Source: Calonectria ilicicola (taxonomy: Eukaryota > Ascomycota > Sordariomycetes > Hypocreales > Nectriaceae). From it: a DNA stretch of 64,000 nt. Position numbers and translations under genes: made by a program. Positions 21,026-32,843 of this stretch are shown piece after piece; position 1 is the stretch's first letter, and every line of letters starts with the position of its first letter. Location: NCBI GenBank assembly GCA_020809705.1, contig CP085833.1, positions 1,674,001 through 1,738,000 of the forward strand. The letters run 5' to 3'. Below the pieces are notes generated by a model, which saw only the letters and a list, made by a program, of their open reading frames with translations, did no database searches and was not told the origin of the DNA.

Positions 21026-22540
21026 CTATATACTCCCTTCATATCTGCTCTTGCCTCTCAAATTCTTTCCACACACTCGGAAATACCAAGGAATAGGCAT
21101 CAACAGGACTGTGCAGAAACCCAGAATCGATGTAGCCCATCCCACGCCAAGTGACTCAAACATCTGCAATGCAAACAATGGAAATGCGAAGCTTAAAAAA
21201 TACCGGCTCAGCATCATCGCCCCAGAAGCTGAAGCACCATACAAGGGACCGTATGCGTCCAACATGAACAAATTTACCCCAGCATAAACAAGTAAAGAAC
21301 CGAGCATGGACATGCCTTGAAAGATCACAGGCAGAACCCAGTGAATTTTGCCATTGGCTGTCCAGCCAGCAACAAATAAACTTGCAGGCAAAATCACGCT
21401 GCCTATCATTGAAGAAACCAGGCGATTCTCGGGGGCGAGTGGCTCATTGTTCCCATGTGTCTCTTGCCACCTTAAAAGTCGTTTCTGGTAGTAGTACACA
21501 TCGATGAAAGCAAATGGGACACATGCCGCAAGTGTTCCGATTGTAACGCCAAGGTACGAAAGTGATTCGCCAAGTTTGTCAAACCCATAGTAGGTCCTAA
21601 AAGTCCAAGGTACCGATATCACAAATGTGTATAAAAGGCCAAAGATAAAACCATTGTACAAACTAACAAGGCCAACAATGGGTTCTGTGAATAACATGTG
21701 GAGCGGTCGCAGAATAAGCGTCGTGAAAAAATGACGAAGTGCTCGCTTCAAGGACATTCGTTGAGAGGAAGTATCTGAAAGTCCCATGGCTATGGCTCGA
21801 TTTCGCAAAACAACCTTCTTGTAACTTTCTTTGGTAAATAGAGCTGGTATGTAAAACACGGCGGCAACGGCAGCAGAAATCCATTGTGTCCAGCGCCAGC
21901 CTTGACTTTCCACAATAAATCCCCCAGTCAAGGGCGCAATACTAGCCCCAAGAGATGGAATGGAATAGTAGATTCCTAGACTGATGCCTCGGTATTGGGG
22001 GGCAACGTAGTCGAGAATCGTGGCGGATGCATTGTTGATATTTGGAGCTGCAAACATCCCTGCGAAGAACCGGCACATGATCAGGCTCACAATATTTTTG
22101 GAAAAGCCAGCCCCCAGTACGAACACGATAAAAGCAGGCGTGGTCAGTAGTAGGACAAACCTTCTTCCATAGGTTTCCGACAGAGGAGCGCCAATAACTG
22201 GTCCAAATGCCATTCCCAGGTTGTATAGAGAGAGAGGAAGCACAGCAATAGTACCAGTCAAGTGGAACGACTCCATTACGTCATTTTGGGCTGGTGCGTA
22301 GACTGCACCGGCAAATGCGCTGATAAATGCCAGTATTGTGACTACACCGATGCTGAAAGCCTTCATAGGAAGAGAGAAGTTGCGCGGGTTGTCTGGGTCG
22401 TCTGGTCCGGTCCAATCATATGCCATGTTTATGTGCGTCATAACATCTTGAGGAGTGGATATAGATAAATCAGGCTGCATACTTGTAGCCGTCGTTTGGA
22501 CCATTTCTGGTTGAGGTGCAAATGACGTTTGGGAAGGCAT
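21026..22540 (-). CDS. MFS exporter, DHA1 (drug:H+ antiporter-1) type
   Basis: Intronless, 504 aa from the first in-frame ATG at 22540 (MPSQTSFAPQ). DHA1 carriers usually expel toxic compounds, polyamines or metabolites across the plasma membrane. The N-terminal WTGPDDPDNPRNFS block is diagnostic for fungal DHA1 proteins. Motif A appears as APLSETYGRRF, a motif C-like stretch as GISLGIYYSIPSLGASIAPLTGG, and WRWTQW follows. The second half has AYGPLYGASASGAMMLSRY. A TCCGCGGA palindrome lies 146 bp upstream of the start. It may serve export of a locally made metabolite (inference). Confidence 0.88.
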   Translation of the reverse strand: MPSQTSFAPQPEMVQTTATSMQPDLSISTPQDVMTHINMAYDWTGPDDPDNPRNFSLPMKAFSIGVVTILAFISAFAGAVYAPAQNDVMESFHLTGTIAVLPLSLYNLGMAFGPVIGAPLSETYGRRFVLLLTTPAFIVFVLGAGFSKNIVSLIMCRFFAGMFAAPNINNASATILDYVAPQYRGISLGIYYSIPSLGASIAPLTGGFIVESQGWRWTQWISAAVAAVFYIPALFTKESYKKVVLRNRAIAMGLSDTSSQRMSLKRALRHFFTTLILRPLHMLFTEPIVGLVSLYNGFIFGLLYTFVISVPWTFRTYYGFDKLGESLSYLGVTIGTLAACVPFAFIDVYYYQKRLLRWQETHGNNEPLAPENRLVSSMIGSVILPASLFVAGWTANGKIHWVLPVIFQGMSMLGSLLVYAGVNLFMLDAYGPLYGASASGAMMLSRYFLSFAFPLFALQMFESLGVGWATSILGFCTVLLMPIPWYFRVCGKNLRGKSRYEGSI

Positions 22541-24175
22541 CTTCAACAGTAATGTGTGCTGAGCTGAGCGAGTCGAAGAGGCGGAATACGAAGAACGCGT
22601 AGCCAGAGTCTGACTAGTATTAAATAGACATTTGATCAAAAATTTCTTCCATTATTAAGAGACTAATGGCTGGCTTTTAGATGTTTCCGCGGATCTCATA
22701 ACAAACCGGATTGATCTTGAACCAATGATTTCGGTTATGCATTGCCGAGGATCCCTTTTTTCGCCCTACTGGACCGCATTTGGCAACTTTTCGCCGGGTG
22801 CCACATCGGACCGGAGCCGAGCCGATCTACCCCAGCTTTCCACGCTAATTCCAAGCAAGATCTAAGAGCTTCCGTGATTGCTAAAGATAGGCAACTTGAA
22901 ACTTACAGAAAGCGGTGCATTATATGACACAAAAATTCAAGCTTTCACCTTACACTATTCATCACATTCTGAATTCTTGGGCAACAAGGGTTGTTAGTTC
23001 CAAATTCCCTTGAATCGAATAGCATTCAATCTATCCTCAATTATTAAGGGCAACATCTCTACCTGGAAATATGTTAGAGATGTTGATGAAAAGCCAAAAA
23101 GCATGACCCCTATCCAGTTTACACGTTTACGTAGTACATTTGTAATAAATCAATTCTCTAATTTTCATGATGATTCCTCGGTTACTAAAATAAAGCTAGG
23201 CAAATTTAAGTATCTTGAGGGCATTCAGAGATTATTGTAACGGTGGTGAACATATTTGGATTAGTCTACGCACTACCCAATCTTCAAGTTTGGTGGCAAA
23301 GAGAAATCCAGAGCAGGTAATGGGACTAACTAGCTGTTGTAAATAGGGTATCGGCTTTGGGTCGTGGATCTCATGTCTCTTATGGCCTCAAGTGAGACCT
23401 CACGTGACACGGGTGGCGGGTTTTGACTAAGTTTGATGATATTGGATGAGGTCGACCACGTCACAACACAAGCACACTCTGCCTGACATCATTTCAACCC
23501 CGAAAAAAGCTTATGATCTTTAGAAATTTTATAGAATCAGACTTTCTCTCTCTCTCTGTCTTTCCTTTATTAAAAAAAAAAACCACCACGGTAGGTTTAG
23601 AGATTGGTGATCTTCCGGGTAGGTTGGTTGAGACTTGGGATCACGGATGCATTTCTGAAGCCGTACGACCCTCTTGTGCGATCCGGTCTTACAGCACTGT
23701 CTATCCTGGTAGAGCCTAGCAGTCCATCTCAATGACAGGGGAGAATTGCTATTTTCCTGAGTTCATCACCTCAGCTGAATTACTAACCAATGGAGATCAA
23801 GATATCACTGTGCACGGCTTCTGCCTCGTATTTCATCGTAATTGCAGCTCTAACCAATGTAAATCATTCGCTACAGGCTCTCGCTTCTACTAAAATCTCC
23901 CTGTTCAAACCATACCCTTGCTAATCCATGTCACCCTGCAGGACGCATCAACATACGCGGACCAGCACAGCCAGCCGCCGGCGATATTTCGAGTACCCTT
24001 TGAAGAGAGTAATATTTACATATATATTTTTTTCAACTTTAAAATCAATTTTCCTCATCAACCAGCCAATCGCCATATCAAATTGATGTGCTGCGATTGG
24101 TCTTCATTACTTCCTAATGACGGAAAACTCACGCCAATGGTCAATTCGCAAAAAGAGGGCATTGCGGGTCCCGGA
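22541..24175. other. Intergenic region
   Basis: 1,635 bp. It includes the DHA1 promoter, a CT microsatellite near 23545-23560 followed by an A tract near 23573, and the 3' flank of the next sugar porter. Short open frames (for example 23010-23240) show no family resemblance. Confidence 0.5.
22686..22693. promoter_or_regulatory. TCCGCGGA palindrome upstream of the DHA1 exporter
   Basis: Same perfect octamer as at 1143-1150, 146 bp before the ATG at 22540. A candidate Zn2Cys6 site; binding is not shown. Confidence 0.35.
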
Positions 24176-25744
24176 TTATGCAACTTCCTTTTGCTCAATA
24201 GAGGCCTTTCCTGTGCCATCAGTGGAGCTGTTGTCATTCACAATCTCACCCTCTGGAAGAGCGCGAGCGAGTGCAACCACCTTCCATGGTGACGAAGCTT
24301 GACGGAAAACGTCGTTCAAAAGCTCCAGGTTTCGGTTCATTGTCTCAGGGTAAAAGAAGTAGACGGAAATGGGGATCAGGGCGGAAATGATGGCATACAT
24401 CATGTAATAGTAAAATCCAATCTCCTCAATGGCAACTGGGGTGACCATTACCACGACAAAGTTCCAGAGCCAATGGTTTGCGGTTGAAATGGAGGACATA
24501 GCTACTCGGAGACGCACAGGAGCGACCTCAGTGCAGTAGAGGAAGTTGCCTCCAAGGAAACCAATCGGGTAAAAGAGGTTGAATAGGAAAAGGAACGATG
24601 CTGAGGCGATGGAGGCACTGTGGTTTGTCGAGGGAAAACTGGTGCTGACAGCCAACGCGGCCATAGATAGCGCCATGCCTGTTCCGCTAATCATAAAAAC
24701 TACGCGACGGCCGAGCTTGTCGATGGCGAAGAATGCAATGAAGCAGCAGAGAAACTTCCATGTGAGAGCACAAGCGGCCAGAATCTTTGAGAGATCGCTT
24801 CCCAAGTTGAGATTCTCCTGGAAGATGGTGGACGCGTAAACTGAAATCAGATTGCCACCACACATTTGTTGGAAGAATTGTAGAGCAATGCAGAGGCAGA
24901 ATCTGTAGAGCAGCTTCTCTTCGTCCGTCTTGGAGAACATCTGCATCAGGGATGCATCTTTGTCGGACGCGTACTCGAGGGATGATTCGATTTGGGCAAT
25001 TTCGGTGCGGATAGCTTCGTCAGAGCTCGAGACGCCCTTCAAGGCGGAAAGGGCGGCGGTGGCTTCGGAGACCCTGTTGACTCTAACCAGCCATCTGGGA
25101 GATTCAGGTAGGAAGAAGATGGAGGCCATGATGGTTAGAGAGAGAAACAGAGACAAGACGATTGGCAATCGCCACTCCAGAGTTGAATGAGGGACTTTGC
25201 TGAAGCCAAAGTCGATCCAATTGCAGAGGGAATATCCAAGACACATGAAGATGCCGGCTGTGATGACATCGCGACCACGGTGCTTGGCTGAGGAACACTC
25301 AGCTTGCCAGACAGGAATTGCAACACTGAATTGACCGACACCAACACCCAGCAAAATGCGACCGATGACGAATTGAACAAGACCGTAGGATGAGGCTTGG
25401 AGGACAGATCCGACAAGCGTTAAACAGGCAGCCAGGAAAACAGACTTGCGTCTGCCCAGTCTATCTCCCAACCAAATACAAGAGAGAGCCCCTATCAAGG
25501 CACCCAATTGAAAAGACCCAATGACAGCACCTTTACTGGTGGAGTTGTGAGACTTTTGCGCACCAGTTGTGTTAATGGTGTCAATCTGGGGAAACTGGTG
25601 AACCCAAGACTGAAGGGTCGCCAAGGGGCCAACGCCAGCTTGGTTGTAACCAAACAGCGTGAAGCCCGGAGCCACGACCAGCGCAATCTGGGCTGTGCGA
25701 AGGGCTTGGCCGCGGAGGCCGAGGAAGGAAGCTTCTGACGACAT
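24176..25744 (-). CDS. MFS sugar porter
   Basis: Intronless, 522 aa from the ATG at 25744 (MSSEASFLGLRG). Twelve-helix sugar importer of the plasma membrane. Signatures seen are TLFGYNQAG in helix 1 (Asn where many porters have Asp), GDRLGRRKS after helix 2, GRILLGVGVGQFSVAIPVWQAE in helix 4, LPESPRWL before the central loop, and FFQQMCGGNLISVYAST in helix 7 (usually GIN, here GGN). IDKLGRRVVF follows helix 8, and FFYPETMNRNLE closes helix 12. The altered helix-7 motif suggests a non-hexose or unusual specificity. It resembles fungal STL1-like porters broadly; substrate undetermined. Confidence 0.87.
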   Translation of the reverse strand: MSSEASFLGLRGQALRTAQIALVVAPGFTLFGYNQAGVGPLATLQSWVHQFPQIDTINTTGAQKSHNSTSKGAVIGSFQLGALIGALSCIWLGDRLGRRKSVFLAACLTLVGSVLQASSYGLVQFVIGRILLGVGVGQFSVAIPVWQAECSSAKHRGRDVITAGIFMCLGYSLCNWIDFGFSKVPHSTLEWRLPIVLSLFLSLTIMASIFFLPESPRWLVRVNRVSEATAALSALKGVSSSDEAIRTEIAQIESSLEYASDKDASLMQMFSKTDEEKLLYRFCLCIALQFFQQMCGGNLISVYASTIFQENLNLGSDLSKILAACALTWKFLCCFIAFFAIDKLGRRVVFMISGTGMALSMAALAVSTSFPSTNHSASIASASFLFLFNLFYPIGFLGGNFLYCTEVAPVRLRVAMSSISTANHWLWNFVVVMVTPVAIEEIGFYYYMMYAIISALIPISVYFFYPETMNRNLELLNDVFRQASSPWKVVALARALPEGEIVNDNSSTDGTGKASIEQKEVA

Positions 25745-28700
25745 GCTGAGAGAGGATGAAGAAGAAAGTCTCTTGCAGTGGCAAAGAACATGACCCAAGT
25801 TAGGAGATGCCAGCCTTTTTTATGTTCCGTGTAAGGCCCACTCAATCTTGATTCTCCACGGACCGTTACGGCTAGGTCACTGAGGGGACATTGTCATTTT
25901 GTGGAGTCTCCGCACTGTAAGACCATCCAGTCCTACGGAGAACCCGGGGTTAGTGGGCGCGTCGGATTCCTCCGCACATATGGAGCTTGTCTGCTGATCG
26001 ACATAGTTCCCCAGTATTCGTCTGCAGAAATCTGGCTCGAGATATTGGCAATTGACTTCAAAACGGCGAATTGACGTTGATCCGCTTGAGGCTCTGCTTA
26101 CTGTCGTTCTTGGGCTGAGCCGCCCATGTCACAAAGTGTGGTAGTTTGGTCGGGAGAGAGCTTGGCAAAATGCAATGGCTTGGGCTACAGTACATGGTCC
26201 TACACCGAAACTACGTGGTTGATGAAGTACCTGGCTAAATAGATTATTGGCTTGGCGACCTGGGTTTACGCAGCTTGGCAAGCTAACCACCCAGCGCCAA
26301 CATCAGATGGTTTGCAAGCTCCCGCCCAACAAAAGAACCGGCACATGATGGCTCTAATCTTTCCCCTCCCTCTCGGAACCTGCATTATACATGCAGTGGC
26401 AACACGGGCGGGAGGCTCGGATTGCCCTTTTACTACCTGTTGCAGCCCTAGAATCATGGCGTGAGCCCCTTGCCAACGGACAAGATATTGTCCGCGTGGG
26501 CTTGGAAAGGACCGCCACGGCGAAAAAATGCCGATTTTGGGGACCAGACCAGGGGGTGCTCGGATCGCTCATTACTTTATTAAATCGACGTCGGACATTT
26601 CTAAACTTCGAACCAGTCAAAATTTCTCATTTTCGTTCATGGTTTAAATAGATTTGTCCGTTGTGGTGCGCGTGCCGCGTCATGGTCAGCATGGAGACAT
26701 GATCCTAGCCAAGCGAGTGAAGGGTGCTGTAAATATTTGTCATAATCCCACAAAACAATGAAACCAGAAGAGATACGACAAAATAAATGGAATAAGCTTA
26801 ATACATCCGAGTATTATCCAACTTTATCTTATTTTTATTTTTATTTTTTTGGTCCTCGCATTATTCGATCTTTTTTTAACTTGCTTTATATATATGTCAT
26901 ATCCTGGCGAGTCATGTTTTCTCAATTGTTTTGCCTAATTTGAACTGGAGCCGCGCTAGGTACCGTTGCCCACGGACAACACAAAATGCGGCACGGGAAA
27001 ATGATAGGAAGCTGCATTGTATCAACGATTACTCAGTCATTTTCTCTCTATAGTCAATAGGCAATGCATCCATGAATATACATTCAATCAAGTAGGAACA
27101 TTTGCCCATCATGCTACTGGGCGAAGTTTTATTATATTTATCTCACATACAAAAATCTGTCAGGTCCAGAAGATTGCTTGCCAGAATAGTAAGAATTAGG
27201 CTGACCCACACACCCGAGCCGCTGGGGTCGGTATCGGGTTCGTCCGTCCATATAAGCGGTCTTTCATTATTCCCGGATTTGTTGTCGGTGCGATTCATCC
27301 CCGGCGGCATGATCAACACCGCTGTCACAACGGCCTACAGACACGGAGTTGATCATGGCGCGAGCGGACATTCGAACCCTAGATTTCTCCCTGGCAGGTA
27401 ACATCGGATCTCAACCCCTGCGTATTACGGCCTTTCACAGAGCCGCATTAGTCAGTATCGAGGAATACATTGAACGACAAACGGGGTTTCTTTCGACCTT
27501 AAGTCTCACATACCGCTACTTTACTTAGCCTGGGGAAGCGTTTGCCATTTGCAAATAACATTGCGTATCTATGAGAATCTCGCCTCACCAAACTTCCATC
27601 CACTCTCGTACTCCATCTTTCCACTCGCAGTATGGATGCAACGGCAGCAAGGGACATTTCAAGCACTCGAAGGTAATTGAATCGACTCATTTCGCTTCTG
27701 GCCACACCATTCAATACGAGCGCAGCTATAATACGAGTGTTCCTTCAGTGTTGACAAATGTTCTCTTGCATGAGAGCGGCTCTTGATGGCCTCAAGTCAC
27801 CTCCCATCTCTAGTTTGTGAGTGGGTCAAATCTAGTGATGGGTAATCTCGGGGTCAATGCAAGTCATTCCGATGTTGTATAATTTGATGTCACCTAATTT
27901 TTAGCTTTGTACTCGCTTCTGTTGTCCAATATTCCGGCTATGATACGTCCGTCACTCATGGATAAAAAGCTAGATTCCAAGATTACATATATTTATTTAT
28001 GCTACTGTGGACTTGTAGCTTTGGAGCTCCCTCTCGGTCGAGCCCACGATCCACCAAAATGCTACTGTTGATAGCTAAGATAGAGATAGTCTTTTTTTTT
28101 TTCTGGTTGTGAATATCTGACCACTCTTGACTGATTAGAGGAACTTGCCCCCCACCTCATTCTATGATCTCAAAAGAGCTGAAATAGTCCATCTAACAAA
28201 TAAAAATATGCCAGTATTTTCATAGTATTAAATCCTCTGCTTATAGTAAGAAACAAATAAGTGTCTCGGCAACACGAATATCGCATTTGATAAGATGAAC
28301 CTTCCAAAATTCTTGCCGTGCGGATTGGCTCAGATCATTGATCTCAAGGGAGTAAGGTGGTCATCTAAATATATTGTTGATCATTCCCGCCTATAGCGAC
28401 CTTTTTTTTTCCTTGAAAAAAGGCAAGTCTTGGCAAAGGGTTGAGATTGTATGGGGTTTTTTCCCATGCGGTATCCAAGTTTGGTATTCAGTTGAGGGCG
28501 TCGCTGTAGCGAATGACGGTCCCACTGACACATACCTCCTTTGTGAGAAAGGATAAAAAAAATAAAAACCTCTACAAGCGTGAGTATTGAACCAATTCTA
28601 TTTTTGGTCTTGTCGCTAAGTTTAAACCTATACGATTTGAATAGAAACCATAGTAGTTCCGACTAACCTAGGGCTGTAGGGTAGCGGTGGTCATTAAATT

Positions 28701-30300
28701 GGTGACATTAGATGCGACATGATTGCAGCCCAAGAATAAATGAAACGAAAAGAAATTAGAAAAGGAAAATAGCAATAAAACCAGTTTGATACTTGCTGCG
28801 GTTTGGGGGTTTTTCTTTTCCCTACTCGCTGGGTTTAGAGCGGTGTCGCATCACAACTCAAGACCATGAGGTTCTGTTGCGGCTGCTAGTTTGTTAACAT
28901 TACTTGCACACATCAATGTTTAGTCCATCATCTCGCCACCATCTTGAGTGCTATTAAGAAGCCTGATTCTAGGATGGCGCGTCATTTCTCTCCTTTTACT
29001 GGCTCCATCATGCACGTTTATGGGCGCTAATAAGTAGACCTATGATGGTGGATCCTGAGTGATCGCTCACGTCCCTGTGCCGCTAACTGCTTGACTCCAT
29101 TCGCCAAAGTTCTTCGCGGCAAATATAGGTTTGTAGAGAACCATATAGCAACCTTCCGCTTCCGATTTCAAAATAACCGAAGGACCAGAGGAATGTGAAC
29201 AGCTTTCCTCCAAGAAATTCGCGAGGTAACCGTGGTGGTGCTCACATTATCGTCCCCACGACGTTAGTGCCACATTGCCAAGGTGGAGACACGAAATGAC
29301 GCGCTGGCGAAGTAGCAGAGTAAATGACGAGCCAGGAGCCTCGTTGAGCTTTCTGAGAGTTCTTCTAATCTCTTTTGCCCTGTATTCATCGTTCCAACTT
29401 TTTGCAATCTTGTACTAATCTTGTTCCAAAAGTTCTGTCATCTTCCATGGGGCGCTCTTTGTCGACGGGTACGTCGGTGCATCATCATTCACTTAATCGC
29501 CCCTGTTGACTTCACATCGGAAAACTCGCCGTTTGGAAAACATCGGTGCGCATGCCGCCTCTGAGGATCGAATTAGGAAGTTCTTGGCCGTCGCGCGCTG
29601 TCACACCGCGTCATATGCGCTCGGCCCAACAAACCCCGCGTTGCAGTCAGCTGTGCCAGTGCTGGTGAGGTATCCGGGCATATTTGGCGTCGCGTGTGTT
29701 TTTCCGAGGTTCGAGTTGGTCGTGCTCCAAGCTAGGGCTCGCTTTGAGTCAGGTCGTGGCTTGGATTTGACCCTCAAACGTGCGGGCAAAGGTCCAACAA
29801 TCCCTGGGGGGGAGGGTGTGCAAGTCAGCTGAATTTATACATTCACTGTCGGGAACAAGGCCGATACTGTGGGCCACACCTCCGGCACCTCCAAAATCGC
29901 GACCTGCCGGGGTCGGACGCTTGGGCGTCCTCACCCGGAGCTAGACCATGATCACGAGGACCAGTTTGAGGTGTATGTTGTCGCATTCATCGGAAAATTA
30001 TTGCCATTTTCGGAACTTGAGTCTTGGCGCTCCGCCCTCTATGCAATCTAATCATTGCTAACTAATTGGTGGGTATGGTGGCTTGTTGCTCGGAGTCGAC
30101 GATCGCTTCGTTCGTGGGCCAGCTGTTCACCATTTTCAAGGTAAAATGTCCAGAACGAGAAGTAACAAAATATATTCCGATGGATAGTCAAGTATTTAAG
30201 GAGCTTGGAGTATAGGTGGTCTGACCTCTGCCAATATACAACATTTCTCTCCACCTTCTCATTGTCCCATTTACGCATACATCCTTCCCACCAAATCATC
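25745..30300. other. 4.5-kb region with no recognised gene
   Basis: The longest stretch outside the transposon without a supported gene. Base composition is mixed: AT-rich tracts at 26800-26900 and 28080-28800, and a GC-richer part at 29470-29950 with a 327-bp open frame (29506-29832) lacking any recognisable motif. It also contains the promoter of the sugar porter (25745 onward) and that of the Gfo/Idh gene (before 30301). I see no repeat pair, tRNA or RIP-like collapse. Unrecognised spliced genes or decayed relics cannot be excluded. Confidence 0.45.
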
Positions 30301-31416
30301 ATGAGTGCGCAAAAGCTTCAAGTTGGCCTTAGTGGTCTCGGTCGCATGGGCAAACGTCATGCTCTCATTTGGCTCCATCAAGTTCCGCGTGCCAGTCTTG
30401 TTGCTGTCAGCAGTCCTGATGCACAAGAGAGGCTCTGGGCCGTTGAGACTCTTGGGCCATTTGGCGTTGCTGTATATGAGAACTTTGATGACATACTGCA
30501 GCATCAAGGTCTCCAAGCAGTTTGTGTTGCATCAGCCACTTCGGTTCATGCAGAGCAAGTGACCGCTTCGATCAAGGCGGGGAAGCATGTTGTGTGCGAA
30601 AAGCCCCTTAGCACTACAGAGCAAGTCGTAAGTTCCCCCTGTTTTTCGGTTTTATCCTCGGCACTGACCCTACCATAGTCTCAGTCTGTTGTCGACTTCG
30701 CAGCTACAAGACCGGATTTGAAGGTCATGTGTGGGTTCTCGCGACGTTTCGATGCCTCGTATCGAGATGCCCACAAGAAAATGAGAGACGGCTTGGTTGG
30801 TCGGCCTACTGTCATGAGATGTCAATCCTGCGACATGCTGGATACATCGGGCTTCTTTGTCGCCTATGCGCAATTCTCCGGCGGCATTTTTGTCGACTGT
30901 GCCATTCATGATATTGACCTTGCCTTGTGGTTCTTCGGTGAGGACAGCAAGGTCAAGTCTGTGTATGCCACAGGTGTAGTTGCCCTGAACCAAGACCTTC
31001 TCAAATTTAATGACCGCGACAATGTCGTCGGGACTGTGGAGTTCTATGATGGCCAAATTCTTTCCTTGTACACGTCGCGGATGGGCGCCGGACAAGAAGA
31101 CTCGACTGAGATCATGGGCACAGCAGGCAAGATGACAGTCAATATGGTTCCGGCATCGTCCCATGTCCGAATCTATGAAGTCGGGAACGTGCGACAGGAA
31201 ATGCCGCGCGACTACTGGGAGAGGTTCCAAAACGCCTTCACAACAGAGGCTATTGAGTTCACAGAATCGGTCCTTGACGATAAACCAGTTCCCATTCCAT
31301 TGAAATCAGCAGCTACAGCAGTCCGGATTGGCGCAGCCCTGCAAGAGTCGATGATCACCGGAAAGCAAATTCTGTTTGATGAGAATGGGAACCGTCTTAC
31401 CAAAGCCCACCTCTGA
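30301..31416 (+). CDS. Gfo/Idh/MocA-family oxidoreductase (inositol dehydrogenase-like)
   Basis: Two exons, 30301-30627 and 30679-31416 (the acceptor could also be 6 nt later), about 353 aa. The N-terminal Rossmann fold reads VGLSGLGRMGKRHA, with ASATSVHAEQ and the family lysine motif CEKPLS. The C-terminal part has the conserved DCAIHDIDLALWFFG, holding the His/Asp pair used in catalysis. Members oxidise cyclitols or sugars, for example myo-inositol to scyllo-inosose, with NAD(P)+ in the cytosol. Best resemblance is to inositol 2-dehydrogenases, but sugar-acid or xylose dehydrogenases share the fold. The next gene downstream, in the same direction, is a sugar porter. Confidence 0.85.
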
Positions 31417-32843
31417 TTGCATTAGGTCTCAGAGATTGATACGGGATTAGACGTTGCGGGGTGTTGGTAAACGGTTTAAAAACTTTTAGATATTCTTCAT
31501 TACCTCATATTTTGAGTTGGAATCTTCTTTCTTTGTATCTAGAAAAATGCTAGAATAGGCGCAATGTTATTCTGGCTTCAATCCAACGACCGCATAATGT
31601 GGAACATGACATGTGGCAATAACATAGCGTAATTTGCAATGTAAATTAACAGCTGATAATGAAGACTTCGGTCATCCTGTGTGCTAATGCCCATACACGT
31701 CTGAACGGAGTAGATTCCTTTGAGTTCGCTCAATCTTGAAGCTCACCATGTAACCCATGGACTATGTCCGTTCTACTCTGATTCTGCGAACAACCTTTGT
31801 GACTGCTGACGCCAAGATCCCTCAGTCTTGAAGCTGACTAACCGCAACTGGTGTGTCGGGATTTCTGTCCAAATCTGGAGGGATTTCGCCGAGTAGACCC
31901 TCCCAACGCTGACGATCTCCAATCAAACTACAATGGTCGGTCAGCTGCATTTTGTTGTAGGGCCACCTTGTCGGGGGCCGTGCTTCTGCTGATAACGGAC
32001 TCTTGGCTTGACTCGGAAACCCACCGAAAGCCAGGATCTAGCACCACCTTAGTCTCCAACGTGGCTGGGATGGAGATGCTTTGTGGATGTGGGTAAAAAG
32101 CAACCCACTCATCCCCATGGGGTTTGCGGGGCCCCAGGTTTCGCCCCGGCCTGAGGGGAAATCGTGAGACTCAATGTGTGTATGATGAGTTGTTACCAAA
32201 GCCCATGCGCGAATTTGGCATATACGGATCAAATATACGGAGAGTCACACCCTATGCCTTGGATAAATGTTTTCCGATTCTATCAATAATAGCCCTGATT
32301 TGTTAAATTCGGCGCACTTTGGCGCAACATTCCAAGCGTCTTGGCTATATGGCAGCGTTAGCGGGGTGCATTGCGATTTCGGCCAAACTTGCATCCCACA
32401 GGGCGTAAAAAAAAATTGAGACGATGGACCAATCGTTTTCAATCCGTATCTAACGTCATATACTAGACAATAGTGGCGCGGTTAGCCTATTGGCACCCTG
32501 ATCCTGTGCTTCAGTGTCACGCTGGGATAATTAATGAACAGCCACACCCCTCCCTGCTGTTCATGATACCCCCACCGACATTATTGTCCAAGTAACCTTG
32601 GCAAAATGCCCACTAAACGACCCATTAATTTGTGTACGGAGAGATATGCGAGAATGTATCGACTGGCTTGTACTTGGACCTAAACTTTTGATACAAATAC
32701 TGCAAGATCCTCGACGGCTTCCAGCAGACAATCAGTCCTTCGACCACCTCCTTTGCTTTTCTTTCTAGATTGGCTGTCATATCTTCTCTCCATTTCTTAA
32801 CTAGAACAAAATCTTCTCCAGGAACCCCACTAGGTGTCCCAAA
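31417..32843. other. Intergenic region before a sugar porter
   Basis: About 1.43 kb. Contains the 3' flank of the Gfo/Idh gene and the porter promoter. Short frames (31851-32096 and others) lack recognisable content. No RNA gene seen. Confidence 0.5.

Noticed and set aside
21026..22639. Longer N-terminus for the DHA1 exporter starting at 22639
   Set aside because: The upstream codon is TTG, not ATG; the first in-frame ATG is at 22540 and gives a normal family start.
27360..27400. GGGTTCGAAT (minus strand) resembling a tRNA T loop
   Set aside because: Stem arms are not complementary and no acceptor or anticodon arm can be drawn.
29506..29832. 108-codon open frame in the gene-poor region
   Set aside because: No recognisable motif, no clear promoter or splice partners; GC-rich sequence gives open frames by chance.
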